Positions 1-6,131 of a stretch of DNA of 9,257 nt are shown piece after piece. The notes under the pieces were generated by a model. That model was not told the origin of the DNA, ran no database searches, and saw only the letters and a program-made list of their open reading frames with translations. Numbering within the stretch: position 1 is the stretch's first letter; every line of letters begins with the position of its first letter. The position numbers were made by a program, and so were the translations under genes. Source of the stretch: Acidobacteriota bacterium (GTDB lineage Bacteria; Acidobacteriota; Terriglobia; UBA7540); assembly GCA_003165615.1 (NCBI GenBank), contig PLWR01000213.1:1-9257 (forward strand). Reading direction: 5' to 3'.

Positions 1-869
1 AACATGTTCAACTGGCCGAGAAAATAGAGCACCGCCGTGACCAACGCGAAAGTCAGCGAGAGATGAACGGGAACATCGCGCTTGCGAAGGCGCTGGATCA
101 GAAGGGCAAGGCCGGCGATGCACAACAGGATCCAGGGCACCTCGTCCACAATATTCGCGGCCTCGTTGCGGGAGCGCAGTTTCTTATAGTCGCGCGTCCA
201 GCCCTCGGGAACCTTCACGAATTCCCGATAGCCGGCCACCTGATCGCCATTCACTCCCACCGTCAGGCGCAAGCTCCCATCACCCAACTCCACATCCTTC
301 TGTTTCCAGGTGAACGAGTAATCAGTCCGGGCCGGGCGCTTCTCGCTGACCGAATCGACGAATTCCAGACCCGCCAAGTCGCGTCGCATGACCTCCACCA
401 GGAACTTCTCCGCCAGGGCTCGCGCCGTGGCCGAATCCAGATTCGCCCCGGGCGCCGACTCCGGCAGTTCGCGGTTAAATCCCACCACCTGTCCCGCAGG
501 AGTTACCTCCACGCGGAACTCTTCCTTTTGTTGAGGTTTAAACCAACGATGCGACCAATGCCAGAGGTGGATCGGGCCGCGGGTCAGTGTATCCATGCGC
601 GCCAGACCTTGCGTGCGCTCGAGGTAAACCTTGGCGTCGTCGTCAAAGTCAAACACCGCGGCGTGCCGGTAACCACCGACATTCCAGCCGCGATCGGCCA
701 GGAATTTCGTGGCCAGAGGAGTGGAATCATCACGGTTCACGCGAAATTCGATGGCGGCTTCAGGGAAGGCATGGGAAAAGTACTTCACTCCAATCGCCAG
801 AGAGATGCCGGCAACGACAATGGCTATGGTGATGACCCGGCGATCCGCAGAAGTCAGAGTAGTCGACAT
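1..869 (-). CDS. N-terminal part of a membrane protein, possibly CPBP-type intramembrane protease (partial)
   Basis: The gene is open from ATG at 869 to the window edge (289 codons) and its C-terminal part is missing. Translation gives a short cytoplasmic start, a membrane segment at about residues 12-29, a soluble outside domain of about 210 residues, then two more membrane segments at about 244-260 and 268-286, where the window ends. The soluble part seems to hold two similar halves, each ending in a strand-rich piece (FRVEVTPAGQVVGF near 118-131; RLTVGVNGDQVAGYREF near 201-217) that resembles PepSY-like folds. The overall plan, including the RWFKPQQKEEFRV stretch, resembles long acidobacterial proteins whose C-terminal half is a CPBP (CAAX protease/bacteriocin processing) intramembrane metalloprotease. 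This is from memory of the family; the catalytic EExxxR motif would lie outside the window. The start is preceded by a purine-rich run (GGGAAGGGGAA). Certain: a coding membrane protein. Uncertain: the protease assignment. Confidence 0.6.
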   Translation of the reverse strand, partial: MSTTLTSADRRVITIAIVVAGISLAIGVKYFSHAFPEAAIEFRVNRDDSTPLATKFLADRGWNVGGYRHAAVFDFDDDAKVYLERTQGLARMDTLTRGPIHLWHWSHRWFKPQQKEEFRVEVTPAGQVVGFNRELPESAPGANLDSATARALAEKFLVEVMRRDLAGLEFVDSVSEKRPARTDYSFTWKQKDVELGDGSLRLTVGVNGDQVAGYREFVKVPEGWTRDYKKLRSRNEAANIVDEVPWILLCIAGLALLIQRLRKRDVPVHLSLTFALVTAVLYFLGQLNM

Positions 870-914
870 GGGTTCCCCTTCCCTTCCCTACCACACCAGC
901 GCAAAGCTCAGGCG

Positions 915-920
915 ATTATA
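915..920 (-). promoter_or_regulatory. Candidate -10 box of the membrane-protein gene
   Basis: On the minus strand this is a perfect TATAAT, about 46 bases upstream of the ATG at 869. No -35 box lies at 16-18 bp. TTGAC-like hexamers do occur upstream, but at spacings of 6, 13 and 20 bp, and they come from the heptamer repeat at 928-955. It is therefore a plausible but incomplete sigma-70-type promoter. Confidence 0.35.
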
Positions 921-927
921 CTCGTTT

Positions 928-955
928 GTCAATTGTCAGTGGTCAATTGTCAGCA
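928..955. repeat. Degenerate heptanucleotide tandem array, four units
   Basis: Four consecutive 7-base units read on the plus strand GTCAATT, GTCAGTG, GTCAATT, GTCAGCA. Units 1 and 3 are identical, and all four begin GTCA. The array lies in the gap between the RimI-like GNAT gene and the membrane-protein gene, next to the candidate -10 box at 915-920. A second heptamer array with a related style (units ending CACT) lies at 6682-6784. Confidence 0.7.
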
Positions 956-962
956 AAAGTAG

Positions 963-999
963 GTGTAGCGCGGACCTGTTCTATAGGTCCGCGCTACAC
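963..999. repeat. Palindromic element (15-bp stem, 7-nt loop), possible terminator of the GNAT gene
   Basis: The arm GTGTAGCGCGGACCT at 963-977 is perfectly complementary to 985-999, with loop GTTCTAT between. The right arm contains the last Val codon and the TAG stop (994-996) of the GNAT gene. Read on the minus strand, the hairpin is followed by CTACTTTTGC, a short T run offset by several bases, so it could terminate transcription but is not a textbook intrinsic terminator. Its outer end GTGTAGCG is shared with the element at 7644-7723, which suggests a dispersed repeat rather than a purpose-made terminator. Confidence 0.75.
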
Positions 1000-1449
1000 G
1001 ACTTTCGAAGCCAACTCCTTCACCATTACCCAGGCGGTTATACCGTCCGCGTAGTAATGTTCGATCTCATCAACCTTGCAGTAACCCCGCGCGGCATAAA
1101 ACTTCTGCGCGGCAAGATTGTCCTGGGCGGTTTCAAGTCCGATCATGCGCAGACCGTGATCGCAAGCCCACCGCTCGGCGGCGTCCATGAGAAGCGAACC
1201 CACCCCACGCCGGCGCCAGGCTTTCAAGACATCAATGGTGACGATGTGCAGGACCTTGCGCGGCTCACGCTGAGCAATCAGGAAACCAGCGATCTCGCCA
1301 GCTTCTTCCGCCACCCAAGTTTGTGAATTGCGGTGGCCGATAAAAGCCGTCAGTTCCTCCCGTGTGTAGGAAATCCCCGGGGCAAAACACGCCTGATCAA
1401 TTTCGTAGAGGGTTTGCAGGTCATCGGGACGGAAGGGGCGAAGGCGCAT
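994..1449 (-). CDS. GNAT-family N-acetyltransferase, RimI-like
   Basis: The 151-residue product is a single GNAT domain that would transfer an acetyl group from acetyl-CoA to an amine. The N-terminal MRLRPFRPDDLQTLYEID is the usual strand 1/helix 1 of the fold. Motif A spans about residues 68-90 and contains the acetyl-CoA-binding RRRGVG (79-84). It is followed by LETAQDNLAAQKFYAARGY (105-123), which matches the motif B region of RimI-type enzymes (ribosomal protein S18 alanine acetyltransferase). RimI similarity is generic in this family, so the substrate is unknown. The ATG at 1449 lies 12 bases after the stop of the sigma-like gene, so the two are probably cotranscribed. The last codon and stop fall inside the palindrome at 963-999, so the C-terminus may have been set by insertion of that element. 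Confidence 0.88.
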   Translation of the reverse strand: MRLRPFRPDDLQTLYEIDQACFAPGISYTREELTAFIGHRNSQTWVAEEAGEIAGFLIAQREPRKVLHIVTIDVLKAWRRRGVGSLLMDAAERWACDHGLRMIGLETAQDNLAAQKFYAARGYCKVDEIEHYYADGITAWVMVKELASKVV

Positions 1450-1461
1450 AGCGGGTGTCGT

Positions 1462-2286
1462 TTACTTGCCAAACATGCGGGCGAACATTGAGGTCTTGCG
1501 TTTTTCCTGCTTGACGGGAACGGCTGCCAACAGGGTTTCGACCTTCTCCGCCGGCCAGGGTTGGCGCGTGCGATCCCAAGCGACAACTTCCAACAACGAT
1601 GTCCAAAGCTCCAGGCAATGGAGGCACTTGCTGCGATGGGTTTCCGCCGGAGACTTGTCATACCAACTCGCCTGGCCGTCAAGAACGCGGACAAGCTGGC
1701 GGAGGGGCGTGCAATCCTTTTGTTCTTCCGCGCGCGCCGCTTTGCAAATGCCGATCCAGGCAGAGGGCCACAGGCACCGGTCATCGCTTCGCTCGACCAC
1801 TTGGGAATAGCCGGCGCGCAGCCGGCCCAACCCCTCCTCCGCCACACCGGGAGTAATTCGAAGAATTTTTTCGAGAGTCGATTGGGAATACCCCGCGAGG
1901 GCCAGAAAAGCAATCTCCTGGTGAAGCAGGGGAAGGCCATTGAGGAGGTCGCCAAGCGTCTCGACCGTGGGCGCGGCAGGATCCGTGGCATCCTGTCGTG
2001 GTTCGAGCTTGGGGGCGGCCCAATCCTGAAGGAACGCACGCAGACCCACCAGAAACTCGCGTTCCGACTGGTGCGAGAACCCCTTCAGGGCGGCGTATTC
2101 ATTGGCGCTCAAAGCACGCAGGGCTTCCCGCCAGCCATCCAGGCGCGCGTCGGGCGGCCAGGGTGAATAAATTGCGAAGAGCTGGAGTGCCGTGGGAGTG
2201 TAATTCGCCAGGAAGGCTCTCCAGGCCTCGGGATTTCCTTCCTCACATCCGGGAAGGATTTTATAAAGCGTCATCAATTTGGACAT
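1462..2286 (-). CDS. Sigma-factor-like protein with C-terminal HxxxCxxC motif
   Basis: The 274-residue soluble protein is not recognised with certainty. Residues about 6-45 (LYKILPGCEEGNPEAWRAFLANY) resemble the start of ECF sigma region 2. Residues about 107-160 (VETLGDLLNGLPLLHQEIAFLALAGYSQ, then LEKILRITPGVAEEGLGRLRAGY) resemble the region 4 helix-turn-helix. Residues 217-224 read HRSKCLHC, an exact H-x3-C-x2-C pattern as in zinc-binding anti-sigma (ZAS) domains, followed by a hydrophobic helix-like stretch. A basic tail ends in KRKTSMFARMFGK. The combination suggests a divergent sigma-like regulator carrying its own zinc/redox module. Alternatively it is an acidobacterial hypothetical whose similarity to sigma factors is only structural. 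The GNAT gene follows after 12 bases. The start is supported only by frame: no clear ribosome-binding site precedes ATG 2286, and an alternative ATG lies four codons inside. Confidence 0.7.
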   Translation of the reverse strand: MSKLMTLYKILPGCEEGNPEAWRAFLANYTPTALQLFAIYSPWPPDARLDGWREALRALSANEYAALKGFSHQSEREFLVGLRAFLQDWAAPKLEPRQDATDPAAPTVETLGDLLNGLPLLHQEIAFLALAGYSQSTLEKILRITPGVAEEGLGRLRAGYSQVVERSDDRCLWPSAWIGICKAARAEEQKDCTPLRQLVRVLDGQASWYDKSPAETHRSKCLHCLELWTSLLEVVAWDRTRQPWPAEKVETLLAAVPVKQEKRKTSMFARMFGK

Positions 2287-2346
2287 GGTGGGTTTTCAGA
2301 AGCCCTGCTGAGTGGGCGGCTTTGCTGCCGTCGGCCGTGTAGGTCG

Positions 2347-2363
2347 GGGAGTATTACGCTCCC
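2347..2363. terminator. Weak hairpin between the unknown exported gene and the sigma-like gene
   Basis: GGGAG (2347-2351) pairs with CTCCC (2359-2363) around a 7-base loop, 13 bases downstream of the stop of the gene ending at 2376. No T run follows on the minus strand, so it is at best a weak or attenuating structure. The rest of the 89-bp gap shows no clear promoter. Confidence 0.22.
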
Positions 2364-2375
2364 AGTGAATGTCGG

Positions 2376-2903
2376 TTAACGCCGATCGCCCTCCCGGATG
2401 GCTTCCTGCAAGTGTGCTTCCACCAAATTGGCGGTATCGCTGACGGCTTGATCCAACGCTGGAGGATTGAACGGCCTAAAGACCGTGTCCTGCCAAATAG
2501 ATGCGCCATTGCGGTCAGAAATAAAAATCTCGGAGTGTACGTGCTTCAGTCGGCGTGATTCCAGGCACGATCCCCGAAGTGTTGCATCGGCATCCTTTGC
2601 CTTGGTAACCAGATGAAATCGCCCCCACTTCCCAATGGCCTCAATCAGCTTGTCGCTCAACGAATTGTCGATGCTCTCGATGTAGAGGGTGTGAATCCGC
2701 ATCAACTTCCGAAGGTCCGTGGTGGTGGACGAATTCGGGCCGGATGCTAATCCGGGTCCGTTTCGAGGCCCCAGTGTGGGGCGTTCCTCTTGTTGCTGTG
2801 CCTGCCCGGCTGGATTTGACGAATCGGATTGCTGCCCTGCCTGTGCCCACGCCGCCAAACCCACAAGCAGACAAACCGCCACATGCCGAGCACCGCATTT
2901 CAT
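2376..2903 (-). CDS. Exported protein of unknown function
   Basis: The product has 175 residues. A signal peptide is visible: basic start, hydrophobic VAVCLLVGLAAWAQAG (8-23), with probable signal peptidase I cleavage after the AQA. A low-complexity Gln/Ser/Pro/Gly linker (about 24-62) leads to a compact domain (66-172) with alternating strands and helices: HTLYIESIDNSLSDKLIEAI, a GRFHLV strand, the phrase KDADATLRGSCLE, then an EIFISDRNGASIWQDT strand pair and a C-terminal helix. The order helix - 'f.lv...kdADa.L.G' - 'i.D..G..iW' is typical of small periplasmic proteins around the TolB-N/DUF4136/CsgG-like group, but I cannot name the family. The ATG at 2903 has a fitting ribosome-binding site (GGGAAGG, about 5 bases upstream). 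It follows the basic helical gene by 56 bases on the same strand and may be cotranscribed with it. Confidence 0.8.
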   Translation of the reverse strand: MKCGARHVAVCLLVGLAAWAQAGQQSDSSNPAGQAQQQEERPTLGPRNGPGLASGPNSSTTTDLRKLMRIHTLYIESIDNSLSDKLIEAIGKWGRFHLVTKAKDADATLRGSCLESRRLKHVHSEIFISDRNGASIWQDTVFRPFNPPALDQAVSDTANLVEAHLQEAIREGDRR

Positions 2904-2959
2904 GGCGACCTTCCCGGGCCGAAATCATGCGAACCCAGCCGCTCCGAGCCGCACGGCCC

Positions 2960-3289
2960 CTAATGCCCATAAGCGCGTTGCATGGAGTTTAACGACCTCT
3001 GGCGGTCCTTCAAATCCTGCCGTACGTCCTTCTGCCGCTGTTTCAAGTCGCGACGTTCGCGCTGCATCTGGTGGTTTGCCAAAGCGCGCTGAGCGGAGGT
3101 CGTGCGCCGGGTCCTCCAGGATTGTTTCATGTTTTGCTGTTGGGTCTTTAAGGTATTCCGCTCCAGCCTTTGCTGTGATTTAAGCTGCCGTCGTTGCGCC
3201 TGCCAATCGACATTCTGTGCTCGGGCTTGTGTAGCCAAGCCAAACCCCAGACATATCGTAGCGACCATGACGATCAGGTAGTTACGCAT
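2960..3289 (-). CDS. Small exported, basic, Gln/Arg-rich helical protein
   Basis: The start is ATG 3289, preceded by GGAGG about 6 bases upstream. The frame stays open upstream to 3436, but that extension has no ribosome-binding site and would run across the end of the kinase gene. The 109-residue product begins with a clear signal peptide (MRNYLIVMVATICLGFGLATQARA, probable cut after residue 24). The mature 85 residues contain about 16 Arg, 6 Lys and only about 7 acidic residues, with many Gln and no Cys. Short repeated phrases of the form LKxQQ/LKxRQ (QLKSQQ, TLKTQQQ, DLKQRQK, DLKDRQ) suggest one long amphipathic, coiled-coil-like helix. No enzyme motif is present. A structural, polyanion-binding or chaperone-like role in the periplasm is possible but only inferred; composition recalls Spy/CpxP-like helical proteins, without their LTxxQ motif. 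Confidence 0.75.
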   Translation of the reverse strand: MRNYLIVMVATICLGFGLATQARAQNVDWQAQRRQLKSQQRLERNTLKTQQQNMKQSWRTRRTTSAQRALANHQMQRERRDLKQRQKDVRQDLKDRQRSLNSMQRAYGH

Positions 3290-3377
3290 TCTGCCTCCAC
3301 ATGCGCTCAGATGGCTGCCAGATACGAGCCTGTCCTGCCGTAAGCTTTGCGGCTTGGAGCATCCCCTCTCCAACTGC

Positions 3378-3406
3378 ATCTTAGCGAGATTATGGGCAGA
3401 GTACAA
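3378..3406 (-). promoter_or_regulatory. Candidate promoter of the basic helical protein gene
   Basis: On the minus strand, TTGTAC (3401-3406) and TAAGAT (3378-3383) are separated by 17 bases. The boxes match the sigma-70 consensus at 3/6 and 4/6. Transcription would start near 3371, leaving a leader of about 80 bases before ATG 3289. It sits in the 127-bp gap after the kinase gene. Confidence 0.33.
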
Positions 3407-3416
3407 TAGTTTCCCA

Positions 3417-4487
3417 TTATCGATGGGCGGTAGCAAGCCCTTCCCAGGTCCGCAGACCGGTTCGGCTCAAGTAAATCGGGATGTTCTTGAACAGGGGACT
3501 CTCGGCTTCAATTTCCCGGATCATGGCCCGCTTCACGTGGGACAGCTCTCCCGAGAGAATGGTGAGAGACCCACCATCTCCCCCCGCCCCATTCACCTTC
3601 CATCCCAGAGCGCCATGGGCCTTCGCGATCTCGATCACCCGTCGCGCATCCTGGCTTACCAGGTCATGATGAAGGCGTTCCTGCGCCTCCGTGTTTTCGA
3701 TCATGGCCTTTCCAAGCCCGGCAAAATCCCCGGCGTAAACGGCGTCGCGGGATTTTTCCGGCGTGGCGCGCAAGTCCTGAAGCTTTTGGCAATCCGGTCC
3801 CAGCCCCTCGAGTTCGCGAATGACCTTTTCATGGACCGCGGAAGAGGTGTGAGATTTCCCGAAGTAGATCAAGACCAGACGCCTTTCCAGCTCCCACCAG
3901 GTGGTGTTCGGCACTTGTATGGGGGAAACGCTAGCATACGGATAATCAAACATTTCGATGTAATTGATGCCGCCATAAGCTGAACATAGCTGGTCCTGGA
4001 TGCCGCACTGAAGCTTGAGCATCTGGGTCTCGATTGCCTGGGCGGTGTAGGCAACCTCGTGCGCCGTCAGATGCCGCGGAGTGAGGCGGTCAAGCGAGCC
4101 CACCAGCGCCACACCCACGGCCGCCGAAGTGCCCGTAGAGGCTCCGCTGGGCGCCTCGGAAAATATCGTGACGTTCAGGGCCAGATCCGAGGGGACCTTC
4201 ATGCGTTCAATAGCCGCCTCCAGCAGTGGATGTTCACCCCATCCGCCCACCCTTTGGGTTACGGAAAAGCGCTTTCCGTAGTTTTCCGCAAAAACCACAA
4301 CCGACTCGGGCTGGTCTTCGCGGTGAAATACTTCCACCTGCACTTCCACGTAGGGATACACGCCAATATTGAAGATCTTTCCCGTTTTGGCAAACCAGGT
4401 ATCCGTCCAGCCCCCATTGTCACAAATTCGAATGGGCGCCACACCATTGATGATCCGTAGCGGTCGTTTACCGGCTGTTTTCTCCAT
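3417..4487 (-). CDS. GHMP-family sugar kinase
   Basis: The 356-residue product is a cytoplasmic ATP-dependent small-molecule kinase of the GHMP superfamily. Motif 1 is VAPIRICDNGGWTDT (16-30), close to the substrate-binding segment of heptose/fucose kinases (APxRIxxxGGxTD). Motif 2, the ATP phosphate-binding loop, is EAPSGASTGTSAA (111-123). CGIQDQLCSAYGGIN (161-175) carries the likely catalytic Asp165, as in the CGxxDQ segment of galactokinase-like enzymes. Motif 3 is VNGAGGDGGSLTIL (298-311). These features point to the COG2605-type sugar kinases (HddA-like heptose 7-phosphate kinase, or fucokinase-domain-like), but the exact sugar cannot be read from sequence and no heptose or fucose pathway genes are adjacent. 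The start is ATG 4487, preceded by a perfect AAGGAGG with 6-base spacing; a longer frame to 4574 is rejected. No frameshift is seen. Confidence 0.87.
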   Translation of the reverse strand: MEKTAGKRPLRIINGVAPIRICDNGGWTDTWFAKTGKIFNIGVYPYVEVQVEVFHREDQPESVVVFAENYGKRFSVTQRVGGWGEHPLLEAAIERMKVPSDLALNVTIFSEAPSGASTGTSAAVGVALVGSLDRLTPRHLTAHEVAYTAQAIETQMLKLQCGIQDQLCSAYGGINYIEMFDYPYASVSPIQVPNTTWWELERRLVLIYFGKSHTSSAVHEKVIRELEGLGPDCQKLQDLRATPEKSRDAVYAGDFAGLGKAMIENTEAQERLHHDLVSQDARRVIEIAKAHGALGWKVNGAGGDGGSLTILSGELSHVKRAMIREIEAESPLFKNIPIYLSRTGLRTWEGLATAHR

Positions 4488-4850
4488 CCGCTGCCTCCTT
4501 GCGACGATTGTCGGGCGAAAAGGTGGTGCTCCTTGCGGCGAGGGACATCTCCCTTTCAGCGTTCCCGGCGGCATGATGGTACCATAACCCCCCGGCGTCA
4601 GACAGGGCGGTCAAAATTCCGGCCTGATCCCATCAGGCATTCCCATTATTCCCTTGCCGGAGCGGGGGGAAGCAAACAACCTCCACTCCCCATTTTCCAT
4701 CCAAGCAGAAAGCAAAGGTGTGTCAATATCCAGAATTGCGCCCAGGTGTTTGGCAATGGAGAAGTGGGTGTCGGGGAGAACCTGGAAGTCCTGCAAGATG
4801 GACGTCCGCAAGCAGCTTGCCCCCATGACTCAAGATAAGGAAAGACTTCG
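4488..4850. other. Gene-free divergent region between the GHMP kinase and VWFA genes
   Basis: These 363 bases hold the leaders of two divergent genes. Visible items are the kinase ribosome-binding site (AAGGAGG on the minus strand at 4494-4500), a 10-bp perfect palindrome ATGGTACCAT at 4576-4585, the dyad at 4622-4638, and an AAGGAAAG run (4837-4844) that can serve as ribosome-binding site for the VWFA gene. A minus-strand TTGACC (4609-4614) followed 22 bases later by TATGGT is too widely spaced to be a convincing promoter. Short open frames on both strands (4611-4826 minus, 4654-4854 plus) have no ribosome-binding site and no recognisable protein. Confidence 0.6.
4622..4638. promoter_or_regulatory. 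Perfect 7-bp dyad, operator-like or hairpin
   Basis: GCCTGAT-CCC-ATCAGGC is a perfect inverted repeat with a 3-base centre, 8 bases from a TTGACC box on the minus strand. The size and symmetry suit a dimeric repressor site. Read on the minus strand, it is followed by CGGAATTTTG, so a weak terminator is the other possibility. Confidence 0.35.
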
Positions 4851-6053
4851 ATGATGATTAGACATTTGGTGAAAAAGACGGCGCAACCTCGCGTCCGCGA
4901 TTTCGGGCGACGACCCGCTGCCGGGCATAGACTCGGTCTTGTCCTTCTGGTATTTGCACTCTTCCTGGCAGCCGATCAACCGCTGCGGAGCCAGCAAGCA
5001 AAGGAAGGGCAAGCACAAGGGCCGCCCATCACCGTGCACGTGAAAGTGGTCAACGTGCTCGCCACCGTGCGGGACAAAAAGGGAGCGATCGTCCGCGACC
5101 TCACTCAGAACGACTTCGAGTTGACAGAAGACGACCGTCCGCAAACGATTCGCTACTTCTCGCATGAAACCGACCTTCCCCTGACCCTCGGGCTGTTGGT
5201 CGATACCAGCATGAGCCAGCGGCGCGTTCTCGGCGAGGAGCGCGACGCCAGCGCCACTTTCCTCGACCAGGTGCTGCGCGTCGATAAGGACCAGGCCTTC
5301 GTTATTCACTTTGATAAGGAAGTAGAACTCCTCCAGGACCTCACCTCCTCGCGGCAGAAGTTGCAGGCCGCGATAGGCCTGCTGCAAGTGCCGCAGCGTT
5401 CCGATGACGAGCGCGGCGATTCCCCTGACTCGGGGCAGGAGCAGGGCGGGCAACGTGGGCAGGGCGGCGGCCGGGGCCGCGGCGGATGGGGCGGCGGCAC
5501 CACGCTTTACGATGCTATTTACCTGGCTTCGAACGACATCACGGCGAAGCAGGGAGGGCGCAAGGCGCTGATTGTCCTTTCCGATGGCGTGGATCGCGGC
5601 AGCAAGAAAACCCTTGCCAGCGCCATCGAGGCGGCCCAACGCGCCGATACCTTGGTCTACTCCATCCTTTTCGCTGAGGAGCCACAATCTGGCGGCGGAG
5701 GCTATGGTGGGCACCATGGAGGATGGGGCGGCGGGGGGATGGGCGGTGGTATGGGGGGTGGCGGGGGCCATCATGGCGGTGGATACCCGCGTCAGCAAGA
5801 ATCGCGACCGGACGGCAAGAAAATCCTCGAACGACTCTCCAAGGAAACGGGTGGGCGCTTCTTCGAGGTTTCCAAGAAGCACCCCGTTGATGAAACGTTC
5901 AGCCAAATCCAGGAGGAAATGCGCAATCAGTACAGCTTGGGATATACGCCCGAGCCACCCGACGCCGGGCCGGGGTATCACAAAATAATTCTGACCACCA
6001 AGAAGAAAGACCTTAGTGTGCAGGCTCGCGATGGGTACTATAGCGGGAACTGA
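4851..6053 (+). CDS. Exported VWFA-related (Acidobacterial-type) protein with Gly/His-rich inserts
   Basis: The 400-residue protein has a long basic start, a hydrophobic signal or anchor at about 27-41 (HRLGLVLLVFALFLAAD), a short strand-rich domain (58-105, with VNVLATVRDKKGAIVRDLTQNDFELTEDD) and a von Willebrand factor A domain (about 110-275). This order is that of the TIGR03436 VWFA-related Acidobacterial domain family. The metal-ion-dependent adhesion site appears complete: DTSMS (Asp118, Ser120, Ser122), Thr217/218 in GGTTLYDA, and Asp245 in LSDGVD, so Mg2+-dependent partner binding is expected outside the membrane. Two low-complexity inserts are notable: a Gly/Gln/Arg-rich stretch at 197-216, just before the MIDAS Thr, and a Gly/His/Trp/Met-rich stretch at 281-311. 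The C-terminal part (322-400), with RNQYSLGYTPEPP, is the usual end of the family. Binding partner and role are unknown. Two adjacent ATG codons (4851, 4854) follow an AAGGA site. Confidence 0.88.
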   Translation: MMIRHLVKKTAQPRVRDFGRRPAAGHRLGLVLLVFALFLAADQPLRSQQAKEGQAQGPPITVHVKVVNVLATVRDKKGAIVRDLTQNDFELTEDDRPQTIRYFSHETDLPLTLGLLVDTSMSQRRVLGEERDASATFLDQVLRVDKDQAFVIHFDKEVELLQDLTSSRQKLQAAIGLLQVPQRSDDERGDSPDSGQEQGGQRGQGGGRGRGGWGGGTTLYDAIYLASNDITAKQGGRKALIVLSDGVDRGSKKTLASAIEAAQRADTLVYSILFAEEPQSGGGGYGGHHGGWGGGGMGGGMGGGGGHHGGGYPRQQESRPDGKKILERLSKETGGRFFEVSKKHPVDETFSQIQEEMRNQYSLGYTPEPPDAGPGYHKIILTTKKKDLSVQARDGYYSGN

Positions 6054-6131
6054 CGGGACCTTCGAAAGGGTTTCTATTCCAAATGACACCGTCACCCACC
6101 GCGAATGAGCAGCGGAACAGAACAGATCGCG

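Noticed and set aside
63..962. A 299-codon open frame on the plus strand
   Set aside because: It is antisense to the membrane-protein gene, which has clear membrane segments and a family-like sequence. Its end is made of the heptamer repeat.
1350..2039. A 229-codon minus-strand frame overlapping the sigma-like and GNAT genes
   Set aside because: It is an alternative frame of both genes, rich in Arg/Pro/Ser with no domain; the two in-frame genes explain the region.
3337..3353. Imperfect palindrome around an AAGCTT site upstream of the basic helical gene
   Set aside because: The stem is short, with one imperfect pair, and has no T run or known motif.
4611..4826. A possible 71-residue minus-strand protein in the divergent region
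   Set aside because: It reads almost protein-like, but it has no ribosome-binding site, no recognisable family, and its 3' end coincides with the dyad at 4622-4638. It may be a remnant, but cannot be supported.
4830..6095. A 421-codon open frame on the minus strand
   Set aside because: It is fully antisense to the VWFA gene, which has an intact MIDAS and family order. The frame reflects the third-position GC bias of that gene, and its protein shows no domain.
6054..6131. Possible bidirectional terminator between the convergent VWFA and GNAT genes
   Set aside because: CCTTCGAAAGG at 6059-6069 gives only a 4-bp stem and no solid T run follows.
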